Assembly (NCBI RefSeq): GCF_014641655.1
Contig: NZ_BMID01000001.1
Location: forward strand, 868,001 to 932,000
DNA from: Pseudoblastomonas marina
GTDB taxonomy: Bacteria; Pseudomonadota; Alphaproteobacteria; Sphingomonadales; Sphingomonadaceae
DNA: 64,000 bases
Direction of reading: 5' to 3'
A program made the position numbers and the translations under genes. Positions 29,147-38,135 of the stretch are shown piece by piece. A model generated the notes under the pieces. The model searched no databases, was not told the origin of the DNA, and saw only the letters and a list, made by a program, of their open reading frames with translations. Each line of letters starts with the position of its first letter. The first letter of the stretch is position 1.

Positions 29147-30052
29147 ATGCAGGACAAATATTCCCCGCCGGAAAAAACGGCGTTCCGGCTCGAAAACGCC
29201 ACCACCGCCAATGTGCCGGTGCTGATCGCGGTGCCTCATGGCGGACGCGATTATCCGGCCGCCCTGCGGGACGCGATGCGCGATCCTGCCTTCACCATGA
29301 AGCGGATCGAGGACCGTCACATCGACCTCATCGGCGAGCGCGTCGCGGCGCAAACCGGAGCACCGCTGCTGGTCGCCCGCACACCGCGCGCGATGATCGA
29401 CCTCAACCGTGCCGAAAGCGACGTCGATTGGGGCATGGTGACGGGACCGAAGCCCGACCTGAACCGGGTTTCGCGCCACGGCCATCGCGCACATAGCGGG
29501 CTGGGCCTGATCCCGCGCCGCCTCCAGGGATTGGGAGATATCTGGCGCAGGCCTATGGAAGCTGGTGAAATTGAGGCCCGGCTGGAGACGGTCCATCGGC
29601 CCTATCACGCGGCACTCGGGGATGCGTTGCTGTCGATTCGCCAAAGGTGGGGGGCGGCCCTGCTGCTGGACCTGCATTCGATGCCGCCGCTGCGGTCGAG
29701 CGGGAGCTGGGCGCCGGCGAAATACGTGATCGGCGATCGGTTCGGTGCGTCGTCCGACGCCGCGCTACCAGCGGCGGCCTTCGCTTATTTCGCGCGCGAA
29801 GGCGTGCCGGTCGCGCACAACCGGCCCTATGCCGGGGGCTATGTGCTCGAACGCCACGGCGCACCGGCACGCGGTCTCCATGCGATTCAGCTGGAGGTGG
29901 ATCGGAGCCTCTATCTCGACGAGGCGCTCGACGCACCGGGAGCGGGCTGCGATTCGCTGGTCGAGCGACTCGCGGGACTGGTCCGAGCGCTCGCTTCGGC
30001 GGTGGCCGAATGCGCGGGCGAGCGCGGGCCGCGGCGCGAGGCCGCCGAGTAA
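29147..30052 (+). CDS. N-formylglutamate amidohydrolase family protein
   Basis: A 301-residue FGase-family (HutG-type) hydrolase, metal-dependent amidases that release glutamate from N-formylglutamate in histidine breakdown. VLIAVPHGGRDYP near residue 26, DRHIDLIG, RAMIDLNRAESD, and LLLDLHSMPP contain the expected metal ligands and substrate residues. No hut genes are nearby, so the true substrate may differ. It is divergent from cpdR across 132 bp. The C-terminal 20 residues are low-complexity and charged. Confidence 0.87.
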   Translation: MQDKYSPPEKTAFRLENATTANVPVLIAVPHGGRDYPAALRDAMRDPAFTMKRIEDRHIDLIGERVAAQTGAPLLVARTPRAMIDLNRAESDVDWGMVTGPKPDLNRVSRHGHRAHSGLGLIPRRLQGLGDIWRRPMEAGEIEARLETVHRPYHAALGDALLSIRQRWGAALLLDLHSMPPLRSSGSWAPAKYVIGDRFGASSDAALPAAAFAYFAREGVPVAHNRPYAGGYVLERHGAPARGLHAIQLEVDRSLYLDEALDAPGAGCDSLVERLAGLVRALASAVAECAGERGPRREAAE

Positions 30053-30057
30053 CAACC

Positions 30058-30096
30058 AAAAAAATGGCCATCCCGCGAGGGGGTGCGGGATGGCCA
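30058..30096 (-). terminator. strong intrinsic terminator ending the sapC-downstream region
   Basis: A perfect 12-bp stem (TGGCCATCCCGC with GCGGGATGGCCA), an 8-nt loop and seven consecutive T on the minus strand. On the plus strand the hairpin lies about 12 bp after the amidohydrolase stop but lacks a T-run, so it chiefly serves minus-strand transcription. Confidence 0.85.
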
Positions 30097-30180
30097 GGTT
30101 CAGGGAGGAGATGCGCCAAGAAGCGCATCCGCCCGACCGGTGAAGAGGGGGAAGTACCGGCGGGCTGAATCCCAAATAGA
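30058..30180 (-). ncRNA. candidate small RNA with three stem-loops and own terminator
   Basis: Between the convergent amidohydrolase and sapC the minus strand can fold, 5' to 3', into a bulged 9-bp hairpin (30132-30141 with 30156-30164) whose 14-nt loop is ACTTCCCCCTCTTC; a perfect 7-bp hairpin (30110-30116 with 30123-30129); a single-stranded CTCCTCCC; and a perfect 12-bp hairpin followed by seven T. That layout, with C-rich unpaired segments able to pair with ribosome-binding sites and a textbook terminator, is typical of regulatory small RNAs. It follows the sapC terminator, so it may be a processed 3'UTR RNA or have its own promoter. No homologue can be named; inference only. Confidence 0.4.
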
Positions 30181-30216
30181 AACGGGGCGGGCGGTTTCAA
30201 GACCGCCCGCCCCGTT
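30181..30216 (-). terminator. sapC terminator hairpin
   Basis: A perfect 15-bp stem (AACGGGGCGGGCGGT and its complement) with a 6-nt loop, about 20 bp after the sapC stop. It is followed on the minus strand only by TCTATTTGGG, so some read-through into the next structured region is likely. Confidence 0.7.
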
Positions 30217-30234
30217 CGCGAAACTATTACGAAG

Positions 30235-31068
30235 TTACTTCTTCTTCTTTTTGGGCTTCGCCGTTTCGGCGGCTGCCGGGGCATCGGCCTGGACGTCGGT
30301 CGCGGCCTGCTGGCTGACCGGGCCCTTGCCCTGCTGGACCTGCATCCCGAAGATTTCGCGCGTCATGTTGAGCGAGAACAGGTGGGCATGCATCAGCGCG
30401 AGGAGTCCGTTCTGGTTGAACTGCTTGACCGTTTCGGCATCGAGCTCGCGCAGTTTTTCCTCGTTGATCATGCCGAAGCCGCGATAGACGAACGGCTGTT
30501 CGCTCTGATTATGTTCGATCGAGACCTCGCCGTCCATGATCAGGTCGTGCTTCTTGAATTCGTCCATCGCCATCTTGGTGCGCTGCGCGGCCTGGTCGAA
30601 CTGCTCGCAGAAATTGAGCGTGCGCTCGACCGCTTCGGCCGGCTTGTCGCCGTCGAACAGGGCATGGCCTTCCTCGAATTCACCGATCAGGCCCGAAGTC
30701 GGGTCGAAGCAGAGCGAAAGGTCGGTCGCGTCTGGCGTCAGCTTGGTGAGCATGAACGGATAACGGCGGACATAGGCCGGAACGTAGGTCGGGCCGGTGA
30801 CGCGGCCGTCGCTGTCGACATAGACGTTCACGCCTTCGTTGAGGCCCATCAGGCCGAGCGGGATCGGATTGTCGCCCGAAGAGAACACGATCGGGAGATA
30901 GCGCTGGGCGAGCGGGAATTCGTCGATGGTCAGCGGGATCGCATTGGCGGTGGCGAGCCACGGCAGGGCATCGGTTTCCTTGGCCTTCCAGTTCGCGTGG
31001 TCGCGACTGTTGAGCGGCATGAGGTCGTTGTAGAACAGGGGTAGGCTGTTTTGCGGCGCGCTGGCCAT
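30235..31068 (-). CDS. SapC family protein
   Basis: A 277-residue protein of the SapC family, named after a Campylobacter surface-layer-associated protein and widespread in alphaproteobacteria; its exact role is unknown. There is no signal peptide. The core runs from PLFYNDLMPLN to FEQ-like helices (TLNFCEQFDQAAQRTKMAMDEF), and the C-terminus is low-complexity Ala/Lys ending in five lysines. I start at MASAPQNS; upstream codons in frame lack a ribosome site. It is followed by the strongest cluster of hairpins in the window. Confidence 0.88.
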   Translation of the reverse strand: MASAPQNSLPLFYNDLMPLNSRDHANWKAKETDALPWLATANAIPLTIDEFPLAQRYLPIVFSSGDNPIPLGLMGLNEGVNVYVDSDGRVTGPTYVPAYVRRYPFMLTKLTPDATDLSLCFDPTSGLIGEFEEGHALFDGDKPAEAVERTLNFCEQFDQAAQRTKMAMDEFKKHDLIMDGEVSIEHNQSEQPFVYRGFGMINEEKLRELDAETVKQFNQNGLLALMHAHLFSLNMTREIFGMQVQQGKGPVSQQAATDVQADAPAAAETAKPKKKKK

Positions 31069-31178
31069 CGGTCTGTCTCCGGATCGGAAATGGAATGTCG
31101 GTTGCGCGGCGCACCCAGGCGGACACGGACGCGGCAATGGCCGCGGGCTTTAAGCAGGAGACACTCTTTTCGCAAGGC

Positions 31179-32618
31179 TTACGGGGTAGGTGTCACGAGC
31201 TTGCCTGGGTTGAGCAATCCATCCGGATCGAGTGCCGCCTTTATGCGGCGCAGGAGATCGAGTCGCGCGGGGTCGGCCAGACGCGCAAGCTCGCCCAACT
31301 TGGCTTGCCCAATGCCGTGTTCGGCGGAGATCGAGCCACCCCATTCGGTCACGCGCTCGTAAACCTGCGCGCTGATCTCCTTCCCTTCTTCCTCAACCCA
31401 AGCCGGTGCCGCTTCGGGCGGCGCGAGCACGTGAAAATGGATGTTGCCGTCCCCCAGATGGCCGAAGCCGACCGCCTTGGTGCCTGGATAATCTCGTTCG
31501 ATCTCGGGCGCGATGGAGGCCAGGAAGGCAGGCATCTGCGCTTCGGGGACCGAGATATCGTGCTGCACGGCGGGGCCGAGCGCCTTTTCGGCCGGGGCGA
31601 TCGTGTCGCGCAATTGCCAGAAATCCTCCGCCTGGCCTTCATTGGCGGCAATCACGGCATCGGCGATCAGCCCTCTTTCGAATGCATCGGCGAGCACGGT
31701 CTCGAGCGCTTCGCGCGCATCGGCGACCTTGTCCTTGTCCTCGACCGCCAGTTCGACCAGCGCATTCCAAGGCTGCGGTTCGCCCAGCGGACGCCGCGCA
31801 TCAGGCAGGTGGTCGACGACCGCGGCGAGGCAGTGCTCAGGCAGGACCTCGAAGCCTTCAAGTTCGCCGCGCAGCCTGCCCTGACAGGTGAGCAGCAATG
31901 CGCGAGCGTTTTCGAGACTGTCGAGCCCGACCCAGGCGACCACGCGCTCGGCTACGGCTGGCACCAGCGCCAGCGTCGCCCCGGTCACGATCCCGAGCGT
32001 GCCCTCGGAGCCGATGAAGAGCTGCTTGAGATCGAACCCGCGATTGTCCTTCTTGAGCGGGGCGAGATCGGAAAATACTTCTCCTAGCGGCGTCACGACC
32101 TCGAGCCCGAGGACCAGGGCGCGCATCGTGCCGTGCCGCAGCACCTGCGTTCCGCCAGCGTTGGTCGCGACCAGCCCGCCGACCGTCGCCGAGCCCTTGC
32201 CCCCGAGGGTTAGCGGAAATCTGAGTCCTTCCTCCGCGACCCGCTCGTGCAAGGTCTGAAGCACCAGTCCGGCATCGCAGGTGATCCGGCGCAGTGCTGG
32301 ATCGAAGTCGCGTACCGCATCCATCCGGCGCAGCGAGAGGAGGATTGCCTCACCGCTCGGATCGGGGGTCGCGCCGCCGCACATGCCGCTATTCCCGCCC
32401 TGTGGGACGATCGGCACGCCGTGTTCACGTGCCAGCCGCACCAGGGCGGCGACTTCGTCGGTGGTGGCGGGAGAGGCGAGTGCCAGCGCCGCGCCGTGAT
32501 AGCGTCCGCGCCAATCGGTCAGCCAAGGCTCGACCAGTTCCGGATCGGTGATGAGACCGCGATCGCCAAGGAGTTCGCGTGCGGCGTCGAGAAAGGTCGA
32601 ACTGTTGCCCATCTGCAT
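31179..32618 (-). CDS. FAD-linked D-2-hydroxyacid dehydrogenase (GlcD/D-lactate/D-2-hydroxyglutarate type)
   Basis: A 479-residue flavoprotein with an N-terminal FAD-binding-4 (PCMH) domain (VPIVPQGGNSGMCGGA near residue 70, GGLVATNAGGTQVLRHGTM, FIGSEGTLGIVT) and a C-terminal FAD-oxidase-C domain with GFGHLGDGNIHFHV and a closing AEHGIGQAK...LDPDGLLNPGK motif. It oxidises a D-2-hydroxyacid such as D-2-hydroxyglutarate, D-lactate or glycolate; sequence alone does not choose. D-2-hydroxyglutarate would fit a link to serine synthesis. Start is the first ATG (MQMGNSS) or the one two codons later; neither has a strong ribosome site. Confidence 0.9.
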   Translation of the reverse strand: MQMGNSSTFLDAARELLGDRGLITDPELVEPWLTDWRGRYHGAALALASPATTDEVAALVRLAREHGVPIVPQGGNSGMCGGATPDPSGEAILLSLRRMDAVRDFDPALRRITCDAGLVLQTLHERVAEEGLRFPLTLGGKGSATVGGLVATNAGGTQVLRHGTMRALVLGLEVVTPLGEVFSDLAPLKKDNRGFDLKQLFIGSEGTLGIVTGATLALVPAVAERVVAWVGLDSLENARALLLTCQGRLRGELEGFEVLPEHCLAAVVDHLPDARRPLGEPQPWNALVELAVEDKDKVADAREALETVLADAFERGLIADAVIAANEGQAEDFWQLRDTIAPAEKALGPAVQHDISVPEAQMPAFLASIAPEIERDYPGTKAVGFGHLGDGNIHFHVLAPPEAAPAWVEEEGKEISAQVYERVTEWGGSISAEHGIGQAKLGELARLADPARLDLLRRIKAALDPDGLLNPGKLVTPTP

Positions 32619-32787
32619 CTATTCGCACGGCAAGGCGGGCAAATACCAGCCTCAAATCGCGCGCCGAGCTTGACCGAGCGCGTCAATTAAGCCCCTATTC
32701 AATCAGTTCGGGCCATTCGCGCCGCAAGCCTGCCGGGACCACGGATCCGGCGACACTGCCAATCGAGAGGGACACACCCTTCGCGCC

Positions 32788-33315
32788 ATGCTCGGCCTCG
32801 CCGCTCATATCGGAACCATGCTGCTGACGCTCGCCACACCGGTCGGCGAAGACACGGGCGCGCGGTCGGTCGACGCACCGCGCAGCGCACCGATGTCGCT
32901 CGCGCCCGAACCGGGCGGAATGCTGCCTGCGCCACGTTACCAGAGCCGGGTCGAGGGGCGGATCACGATCCGGATCCGCCCGCGACGCGGGGGATCGCAA
33001 TTGCTGTCGGCGCTGCCGACCGCACCGATGAGCCGCGAGATGCGCGGCGTGCCGATCGATCGCTGTTTGCCGCTCGAAAGCGTCGCCGGGGTCCAGGTCA
33101 CGCGCAACAACGGGCTGCTGCTCTACCTGCGCGATCGCCGGATCGTGCTCGCCGCGCTGGAAAATGCGTGCCGCGCACGCGATTTCTATGCCGGCTTTTA
33201 CGTCGCCCCGCAGGAGGACAAGCTGTTGTGCGTCGATCGCGATCGGCTGCAGTCGCGGGTCGGAGCGAAGTGCAAGGTCAAGTCGTGGCAGGCGCTCGTC
33301 CCCGTCGAGGACTGA
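32788..33315 (+). CDS. exported protein of unknown function
   Basis: A 175-residue protein with a probable signal sequence (MLGLAAHIGTMLLTLATPV) and a mature part rich in Arg. Notable are two cysteines in CRARDFY and KLLCVDRDRLQSRVGAKCKV, plus a RITIRIRPRR strand. I do not recognise a family. The segment VEGRITIRIRPRRG...CLPLESVAGVQV suggests a small beta-rich periplasmic domain. It lies 95 bp upstream of the DEAD-box helicase in the same direction. Gene call moderate, function unknown. Confidence 0.65.
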   Translation: MLGLAAHIGTMLLTLATPVGEDTGARSVDAPRSAPMSLAPEPGGMLPAPRYQSRVEGRITIRIRPRRGGSQLLSALPTAPMSREMRGVPIDRCLPLESVAGVQVTRNNGLLLYLRDRRIVLAALENACRARDFYAGFYVAPQEDKLLCVDRDRLQSRVGAKCKVKSWQALVPVED

Positions 33316-33410
33316 GGCTCAGCTTGATTTTTTCGCCGTTTTCCCCTTAGGGGCGCAGTGAGCGACCGCGCGACCCCGCGCCGTCCTCCCAGCGGGAATT
33401 ACAGACAGAT

Positions 33411-34829
33411 ATGAAATTTGCCGATCTCGGCCTTTCCGAAGAGCTTCTGAGCGCCGTCCACGATGCCGGCTATACCGAGCCGACGCCGATCCAGGCCGAA
33501 GCCATCCCCCAGGTACAAATGATGCGCGACCTGATCGCGGTGGCGCAGACCGGCACGGGCAAGACCGCCAGCTTCGTGCTGCCGATGATCGATATCCTCG
33601 CAAATGGTCGCCGCCGCATGCGGATGCCGCGCTCGCTGATTCTCGAACCGACACGCGAACTTGCCGCACAGGTCGCCGAGAATTTCGAGAAATACGGCAA
33701 GAACCACGACCTCAAGCTCGCGCTGCTTATCGGCGGGGTGCAGATGGGCGACCAGGTCAAGGCGCTCGACGAGGGCGTCGACGTGCTGATCGCGACCCCG
33801 GGTCGCCTGATGGACCTGTTCGAACGCGGCAAGATCCTGCTCACCGGCTGCGAATTGCTCGTGATCGACGAGGCCGACCGGATGCTCGACATGGGCTTCA
33901 TCCCCGATATCGAGGAAATCTGCTCGAAACTGCCTGACCAGCGCCAGACGCTGCTGTTCAGCGCGACGATGCCGCCCCCGATCAAGAAGCTGGCCGACAA
34001 GTTCCTGTCGAACCCCAAGGCGATCGAGGTCGCACGCCCGGCCTCGACCAACGTCAATATCCAGCAGTACAAGGTGCTGTGTACCAACCGGCAAAAGCGC
34101 GAGGCGCTGCGCTACTTCCTCAATAATGACAACGTGCAGACCGCGATCGTCTTCGCCAATCGCAAGACGACCGTTCGCGACCTGTCGAAGGATCTGGAGA
34201 AGGCCGGCTTCGCCGCGGGCCAGATCCAGGGCGACATGGACCAGGCTTCGCGCAACAAGGAACTTGCACGGTTCAAGGCGGGTGAGATCACCGTGCTCGT
34301 GGCGTCCGACGTCGCCGCCCGCGGGCTCGACGTGAAAGATGTCAGCCACGTCTTCAATTACGACACACCGTGGCATCCGGACGATTACGTCCACCGCGTC
34401 GGGCGAACTGGTCGCGCCGGCGCCAAGGGCCGCGCGTTCACCTTCGTGACGCCCGAGGACGCCGAGGCGATCGCCAACGTCGAGAAACTCACCAACCAGA
34501 AGATCGAAGTGTTCAAGGTCTCGGGCGGCGGCAGCAAGCAGGATGACGCAAGCGGGGAAGAGCCGAAGGGCGACAAGCCAGCGCGCAAGGCTCGCCGTGG
34601 CGGAAAGTCGCGTGACGATGCCGCGCAGCCGGAGCGAGACGATCGCTCAGCCAAGAGCCGGCCCGGAAAGCCCGCGACGGACGAAAAGCCTGCGGCAGAC
34701 GAAAGACCGGCAAAAGCCGATAAACCCGCGTCAAAGGGTCGCAAACCGCGCAAGGATAGCGAGCCCAAGGCGAAAGCGGGCGAGTGGGAAGGACCGCGGC
34801 CGTCCTTCCTCGACCATTCGGCGACCTGA
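33411..34829 (+). CDS. DEAD-box RNA helicase (RhlE-like)
   Basis: A 472-residue ATP-dependent RNA helicase. Q motif YTEPTPIQAEAIP (21-33), motif I AQTGTGKT (45-52), PTRELAAQ, TPGRL, the DEAD motif in VIDEADRMLDMGF near 150, SAT, and the C-terminal ASDVAARGLDV and HRVGRTGRAG are all intact. The last ~95 residues are a basic Lys/Arg/Asp-rich low-complexity tail that probably binds RNA. RhlE-type helicases act in RNA degradation and ribosome assembly, especially in the cold. Identity within the RhlE/DeaD group is approximate. Confidence 0.93.
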   Translation: MKFADLGLSEELLSAVHDAGYTEPTPIQAEAIPQVQMMRDLIAVAQTGTGKTASFVLPMIDILANGRRRMRMPRSLILEPTRELAAQVAENFEKYGKNHDLKLALLIGGVQMGDQVKALDEGVDVLIATPGRLMDLFERGKILLTGCELLVIDEADRMLDMGFIPDIEEICSKLPDQRQTLLFSATMPPPIKKLADKFLSNPKAIEVARPASTNVNIQQYKVLCTNRQKREALRYFLNNDNVQTAIVFANRKTTVRDLSKDLEKAGFAAGQIQGDMDQASRNKELARFKAGEITVLVASDVAARGLDVKDVSHVFNYDTPWHPDDYVHRVGRTGRAGAKGRAFTFVTPEDAEAIANVEKLTNQKIEVFKVSGGGSKQDDASGEEPKGDKPARKARRGGKSRDDAAQPERDDRSAKSRPGKPATDEKPAADERPAKADKPASKGRKPRKDSEPKAKAGEWEGPRPSFLDHSAT

Positions 34830-34890
34830 CCCGGTTTCGAAGGGAACGCCTTAAGGCGTCCTTAGCCATTCTCGGGATAGTCTCGGCCAC

Positions 34891-35706
34891 ATGCAGGCCT
34901 GGGCCCATCATACCTACGATCTCGCGCACGAGCTGCTGCCGGTCATGGCGGCGTTCGCGCTGCTGACCGTGCTCGTGAAACGCCGCGCAATTATTGCGGC
35001 GATGCGCCGATCGCAGCGCGAGACGATGACCAACATCGGCCTGGTCGCGCTCAACAGCGTGTTCCTTGCGCCGTTTATTGTCCTGCCCAAGGCGTGGCTC
35101 GAGGCGCAGATGGGCCTGTTTCCGGGCCTCGCGAACTTCTGGGATGTAGTGCCTGCCGCCTTCGCCGGAGTGGCGGCTTTCCTGCTGGCTGAATTCACCA
35201 TCTACTGGAGGCACCGGCTCGAACACCATCGCCTGTGGTGGCCGATCCACGCGGTGCATCATTCGGACGAGACGATCACCTGGTTCACGCTGCTGCGCAA
35301 GCACCCGCTGGCCAAGCTCCTCTCCGCCGTCGTCGACCATTTGCCGCTGCTGTTGATCGGCCTGCCGCTATGGGCGATCGCGCTGGCGGCGGTGATCCGC
35401 AGCTGGTGGGGCTTCTTCATCCACGCCGACGTGCCGTGGACGCTCGGCCCGCTCGGCAAGGTGCTGATGTCACCTGCCGCGCACCGCCTGCACCATATCG
35501 ACGATCTGGTGCTGTGCGGCGCGAATTACGGCAACACGTTGACGCTGTGGGACCGGCTGTTCGGCACATATGTCGACCCACAACCGTATCTGAATTGTGC
35601 CACCGGAGTGTGCGGTGGATCGCGCGGGCTGGTCGGCGAACTGGCGCGGCCATTTGTGCGTGACTCACATCTCGCGCCTGAAAACGCAGAGACGGCGACG
35701 GCCTGA
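34891..35706 (+). CDS. fatty acid hydroxylase / sterol desaturase family membrane protein
   Basis: A 271-residue integral membrane di-iron oxygenase family protein. The histidine clusters are HRLEHH, HAVHH and HRLHH, which would bind two irons at the cytoplasmic face. About four hydrophobic helices are visible (18-32, 45-65, 85-108 and 150-175). In Sphingomonadales such proteins can hydroxylate lipids or carotenoids; the substrate here is unknown. The stop codon abuts that of the convergent helicase in the sequence TGATCA. Confidence 0.85.
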   Translation: MQAWAHHTYDLAHELLPVMAAFALLTVLVKRRAIIAAMRRSQRETMTNIGLVALNSVFLAPFIVLPKAWLEAQMGLFPGLANFWDVVPAAFAGVAAFLLAEFTIYWRHRLEHHRLWWPIHAVHHSDETITWFTLLRKHPLAKLLSAVVDHLPLLLIGLPLWAIALAAVIRSWWGFFIHADVPWTLGPLGKVLMSPAAHRLHHIDDLVLCGANYGNTLTLWDRLFGTYVDPQPYLNCATGVCGGSRGLVGELARPFVRDSHLAPENAETATA

Positions 35707-38016
35707 TCAGGCCGCGCTGACGAAGCTGTCGATCACGCGCTTGGTCCCGGCCTTCTCGAATTCGATCTCGAGCTTGTTGCCTTCCTGGCCGAGCACTTCG
35801 CCATAGCCGAACTTGTCGTGGAACACGCGGTCGCCGATCGCGATGTCGGTGCGCGGCTTGGCGGCGAAGCTGGCGGCGCTGCGCTTTGGTTCGGGCAGGC
35901 GCTTGGGCGCGGCGTCGTAACCGCTCGCCACCGCGCGCTGCCAGCCGGGCCCGCGCGAGCCGGCACGTCCGGGGGCGTCGCGCGCGACATGCGCGAAGGG
36001 ATCGTCGCGCTCGGAGAAATTGGCGCGCCACATCGATGCGCCGCCGGTCAGCGTGGTTTCGCTGTCGACATGCTCGTCGGGCAATTCGTCGACGAAGCGC
36101 GAGGGGATCGAGCTGGTCCACTGGCCGTAGATACGGCGATTGGCGGCGTGGACGATCGTGCAGCGGCGCCGCGCGCGGGTGATCGCGACATAGGCGAGGC
36201 GGCGTTCCTCCTCGAGGCTCGCCAATCCGCCCTCATCGAGCGAGCGCTGCGAAGGGAACACGCCTTCCTCCCACCCGGGCAGGAATAGATTGTCGAATTC
36301 GAGCCCCTTGGCGGCGTGGATCGTCATGATCGTGACCTTCTCGGCCTCGTCCGACGCATCGTTCTCCATCACCAGCGCGACATGTTCGAGGAAATCGCCA
36401 AGCGTGTCGTAATCCTCCATCGCGCGGGCGAGTTCGGAGAGGTTTTCGAGCCGCCCCGCAGCCTCGGCGCTGCGGTCCTTGTTGAGCATGTCCTCATAGC
36501 CCGATTCCTGCACCACGGTACGGAGCAGGTCGGCGGGCGGGACCTGCTCGCTCATCTCGCGCCAGCGGAGGAAATCGCGCAGGAGCGCGGCGATCGTGCC
36601 GCTCGCGCGTTTGGGCAGCTCGTCGCTATTGGCGAGGTCGAGTGAGGCCGCTGCGAGCGGCATGCCGGTGGCGCGCGCATGGCGGTGCATCGCTTCCAGT
36701 GTCTTCGCCCCGAGCCCGCGCTTGGGCTGGTTGTATATCCGTTCGAAGGCGAGGTCGTCCTGCGGCTGTGCGATCACGCGCAGGTAAGCGAGCGCATCGC
36801 GGATTTCGGCGCGCTCGTAGAAGCGGAAGCCGCCGACGATGCGATAGTTGACCCCGATCTGGATGAAGCGATCTTCGAATTCGCGTGTCTGATATTGCGC
36901 GCGCACCAGGATCGCGACCTTGTTGAGATCGGCGCCTTCGCCTTCGAGCCGCTCGATCTCCTCGCCCACGCGGCGGGCTTCCTCGGGTCCGTCCCACACG
37001 CCGATCACGCGAACTTTCTCGCCCGCGTCGACCTCGGTCCACAATTCCTTCTCGTGTCGCTCGCTATTGGCGCGGATCAGGCCCGACGCGGCACCAAGGA
37101 TGTGCGGCGTGGAGCGGTAGTTTTGCTCCAGCTTCACCACCTTGCAGCCGGGAAAGTCCTTCTCGAACCGCAGGATGTTGGCAACTTCTGCTCCGCGCCA
37201 GGAATAGATCGACTGGTCGTCGTCGCCTACCACGCAGATATTCTTGCGCTCCTGCGCCAGCAGCCGCAGCCACAGGTACTGGACTGCATTGGTGTCCTGA
37301 TATTCGTCGACCATGATATACTTGAAGCGCTGCTGGTACTGCGCAAGCACCTCGCGTTCCTTGCGGAAGATGTTGAGCATGTGGAGCAGCAAATCGCCGA
37401 AATCGCAGGCATTCAGCGCCTTCAGCCGGTCCTGGTAGAGCTTGTAGAACTTCTGGCCCTTGCCGTTGGCATAGGCTTCGCTTTCCGCCGCATCGATGTC
37501 GGCCGGGTTGAGCCCGCGATTCTTCCAGCGATCGATCAGCCCGGCGAGCTGGCGCGCGGGCCAGCGCTTCTCGTCGAGATCGTTCTGCTGGATCAGCTGC
37601 TTGAGCAGCCGGATCTGGTCGTCGGTATCGATGATCGTGAAATTGCTCTCGAGCCCGACCAGTTCGGCGTGGCGGCGTAGCATCTTCGCCCCGATCGAGT
37701 GGAAAGTGCCGAGCCACGGCATCCCCTCGACCCGATCGCCCAGCAATTGGCCGACCCGTTCGCGCATTTCGCGCGCCGCCTTGTTGGTGAAGGTGACGCA
37801 GAGGATCTCGCTCGGCCAGGCGAGCTGCATGTTGACGAGGTAGGCGAGCCGGTGGGTGAGCGCGGCGGTTTTCCCCGTGCCCGCGCCCGCCAGCATCAGG
37901 ACGGGGCCGTCCGTCGTGGTCACGGCCTCGCGCTGCGGCGGGTTCAACCGCGCGAGGAAGGCGCGCTCGCCATCGCTGATCTCGCTTTCGGGGGAATTGG
38001 GGGAAATCTCGTTCAC
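35707..38016 (-). CDS. UvrD/PcrA-type ATP-dependent DNA helicase
   Basis: A 769-residue SF1A 3'-5' helicase for repair and removal of protein roadblocks. Walker A AGAGTGKT is at 43-50; VDEYQDTN (motif II), GDDDQSIYSWRGA (motif III), QNYRST (IV) and VTIMTIHAAKGLEF and AYVAITRARR (V, VI) are complete. The C-terminus ends in a Tudor-like DRVFHDKFGYGEVL domain that in PcrA/UvrD contacts RNA polymerase. The start is GTG (VNEISPNSPE): upstream codons extend into unrelated sequence. UvrD and PcrA cannot be told apart securely here. Confidence 0.93.
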   Translation of the reverse strand: MNEISPNSPESEISDGERAFLARLNPPQREAVTTTDGPVLMLAGAGTGKTAALTHRLAYLVNMQLAWPSEILCVTFTNKAAREMRERVGQLLGDRVEGMPWLGTFHSIGAKMLRRHAELVGLESNFTIIDTDDQIRLLKQLIQQNDLDEKRWPARQLAGLIDRWKNRGLNPADIDAAESEAYANGKGQKFYKLYQDRLKALNACDFGDLLLHMLNIFRKEREVLAQYQQRFKYIMVDEYQDTNAVQYLWLRLLAQERKNICVVGDDDQSIYSWRGAEVANILRFEKDFPGCKVVKLEQNYRSTPHILGAASGLIRANSERHEKELWTEVDAGEKVRVIGVWDGPEEARRVGEEIERLEGEGADLNKVAILVRAQYQTREFEDRFIQIGVNYRIVGGFRFYERAEIRDALAYLRVIAQPQDDLAFERIYNQPKRGLGAKTLEAMHRHARATGMPLAAASLDLANSDELPKRASGTIAALLRDFLRWREMSEQVPPADLLRTVVQESGYEDMLNKDRSAEAAGRLENLSELARAMEDYDTLGDFLEHVALVMENDASDEAEKVTIMTIHAAKGLEFDNLFLPGWEEGVFPSQRSLDEGGLASLEEERRLAYVAITRARRRCTIVHAANRRIYGQWTSSIPSRFVDELPDEHVDSETTLTGGASMWRANFSERDDPFAHVARDAPGRAGSRGPGWQRAVASGYDAAPKRLPEPKRSAASFAAKPRTDIAIGDRVFHDKFGYGEVLGQEGNKLEIEFEKAGTKRVIDSFVSAA

Positions 38017-38135
38017 AGGCGAACAGCTAGGGAACACGGTTCGTCGCGGCAAGGGCTCGACTAACGGAATCGACGGAACCTTGCGACGAAGGGTCCCGTT
38101 TCTCAGGCACATACCCAATCGAGAGGAACTTTGTG

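Noticed and set aside
32619-32787. A promoter TTGACC...TATTCA before the 175-residue exported protein
   Set aside because: The spacer would be 20 nt, too long for a normal sigma-70 promoter.
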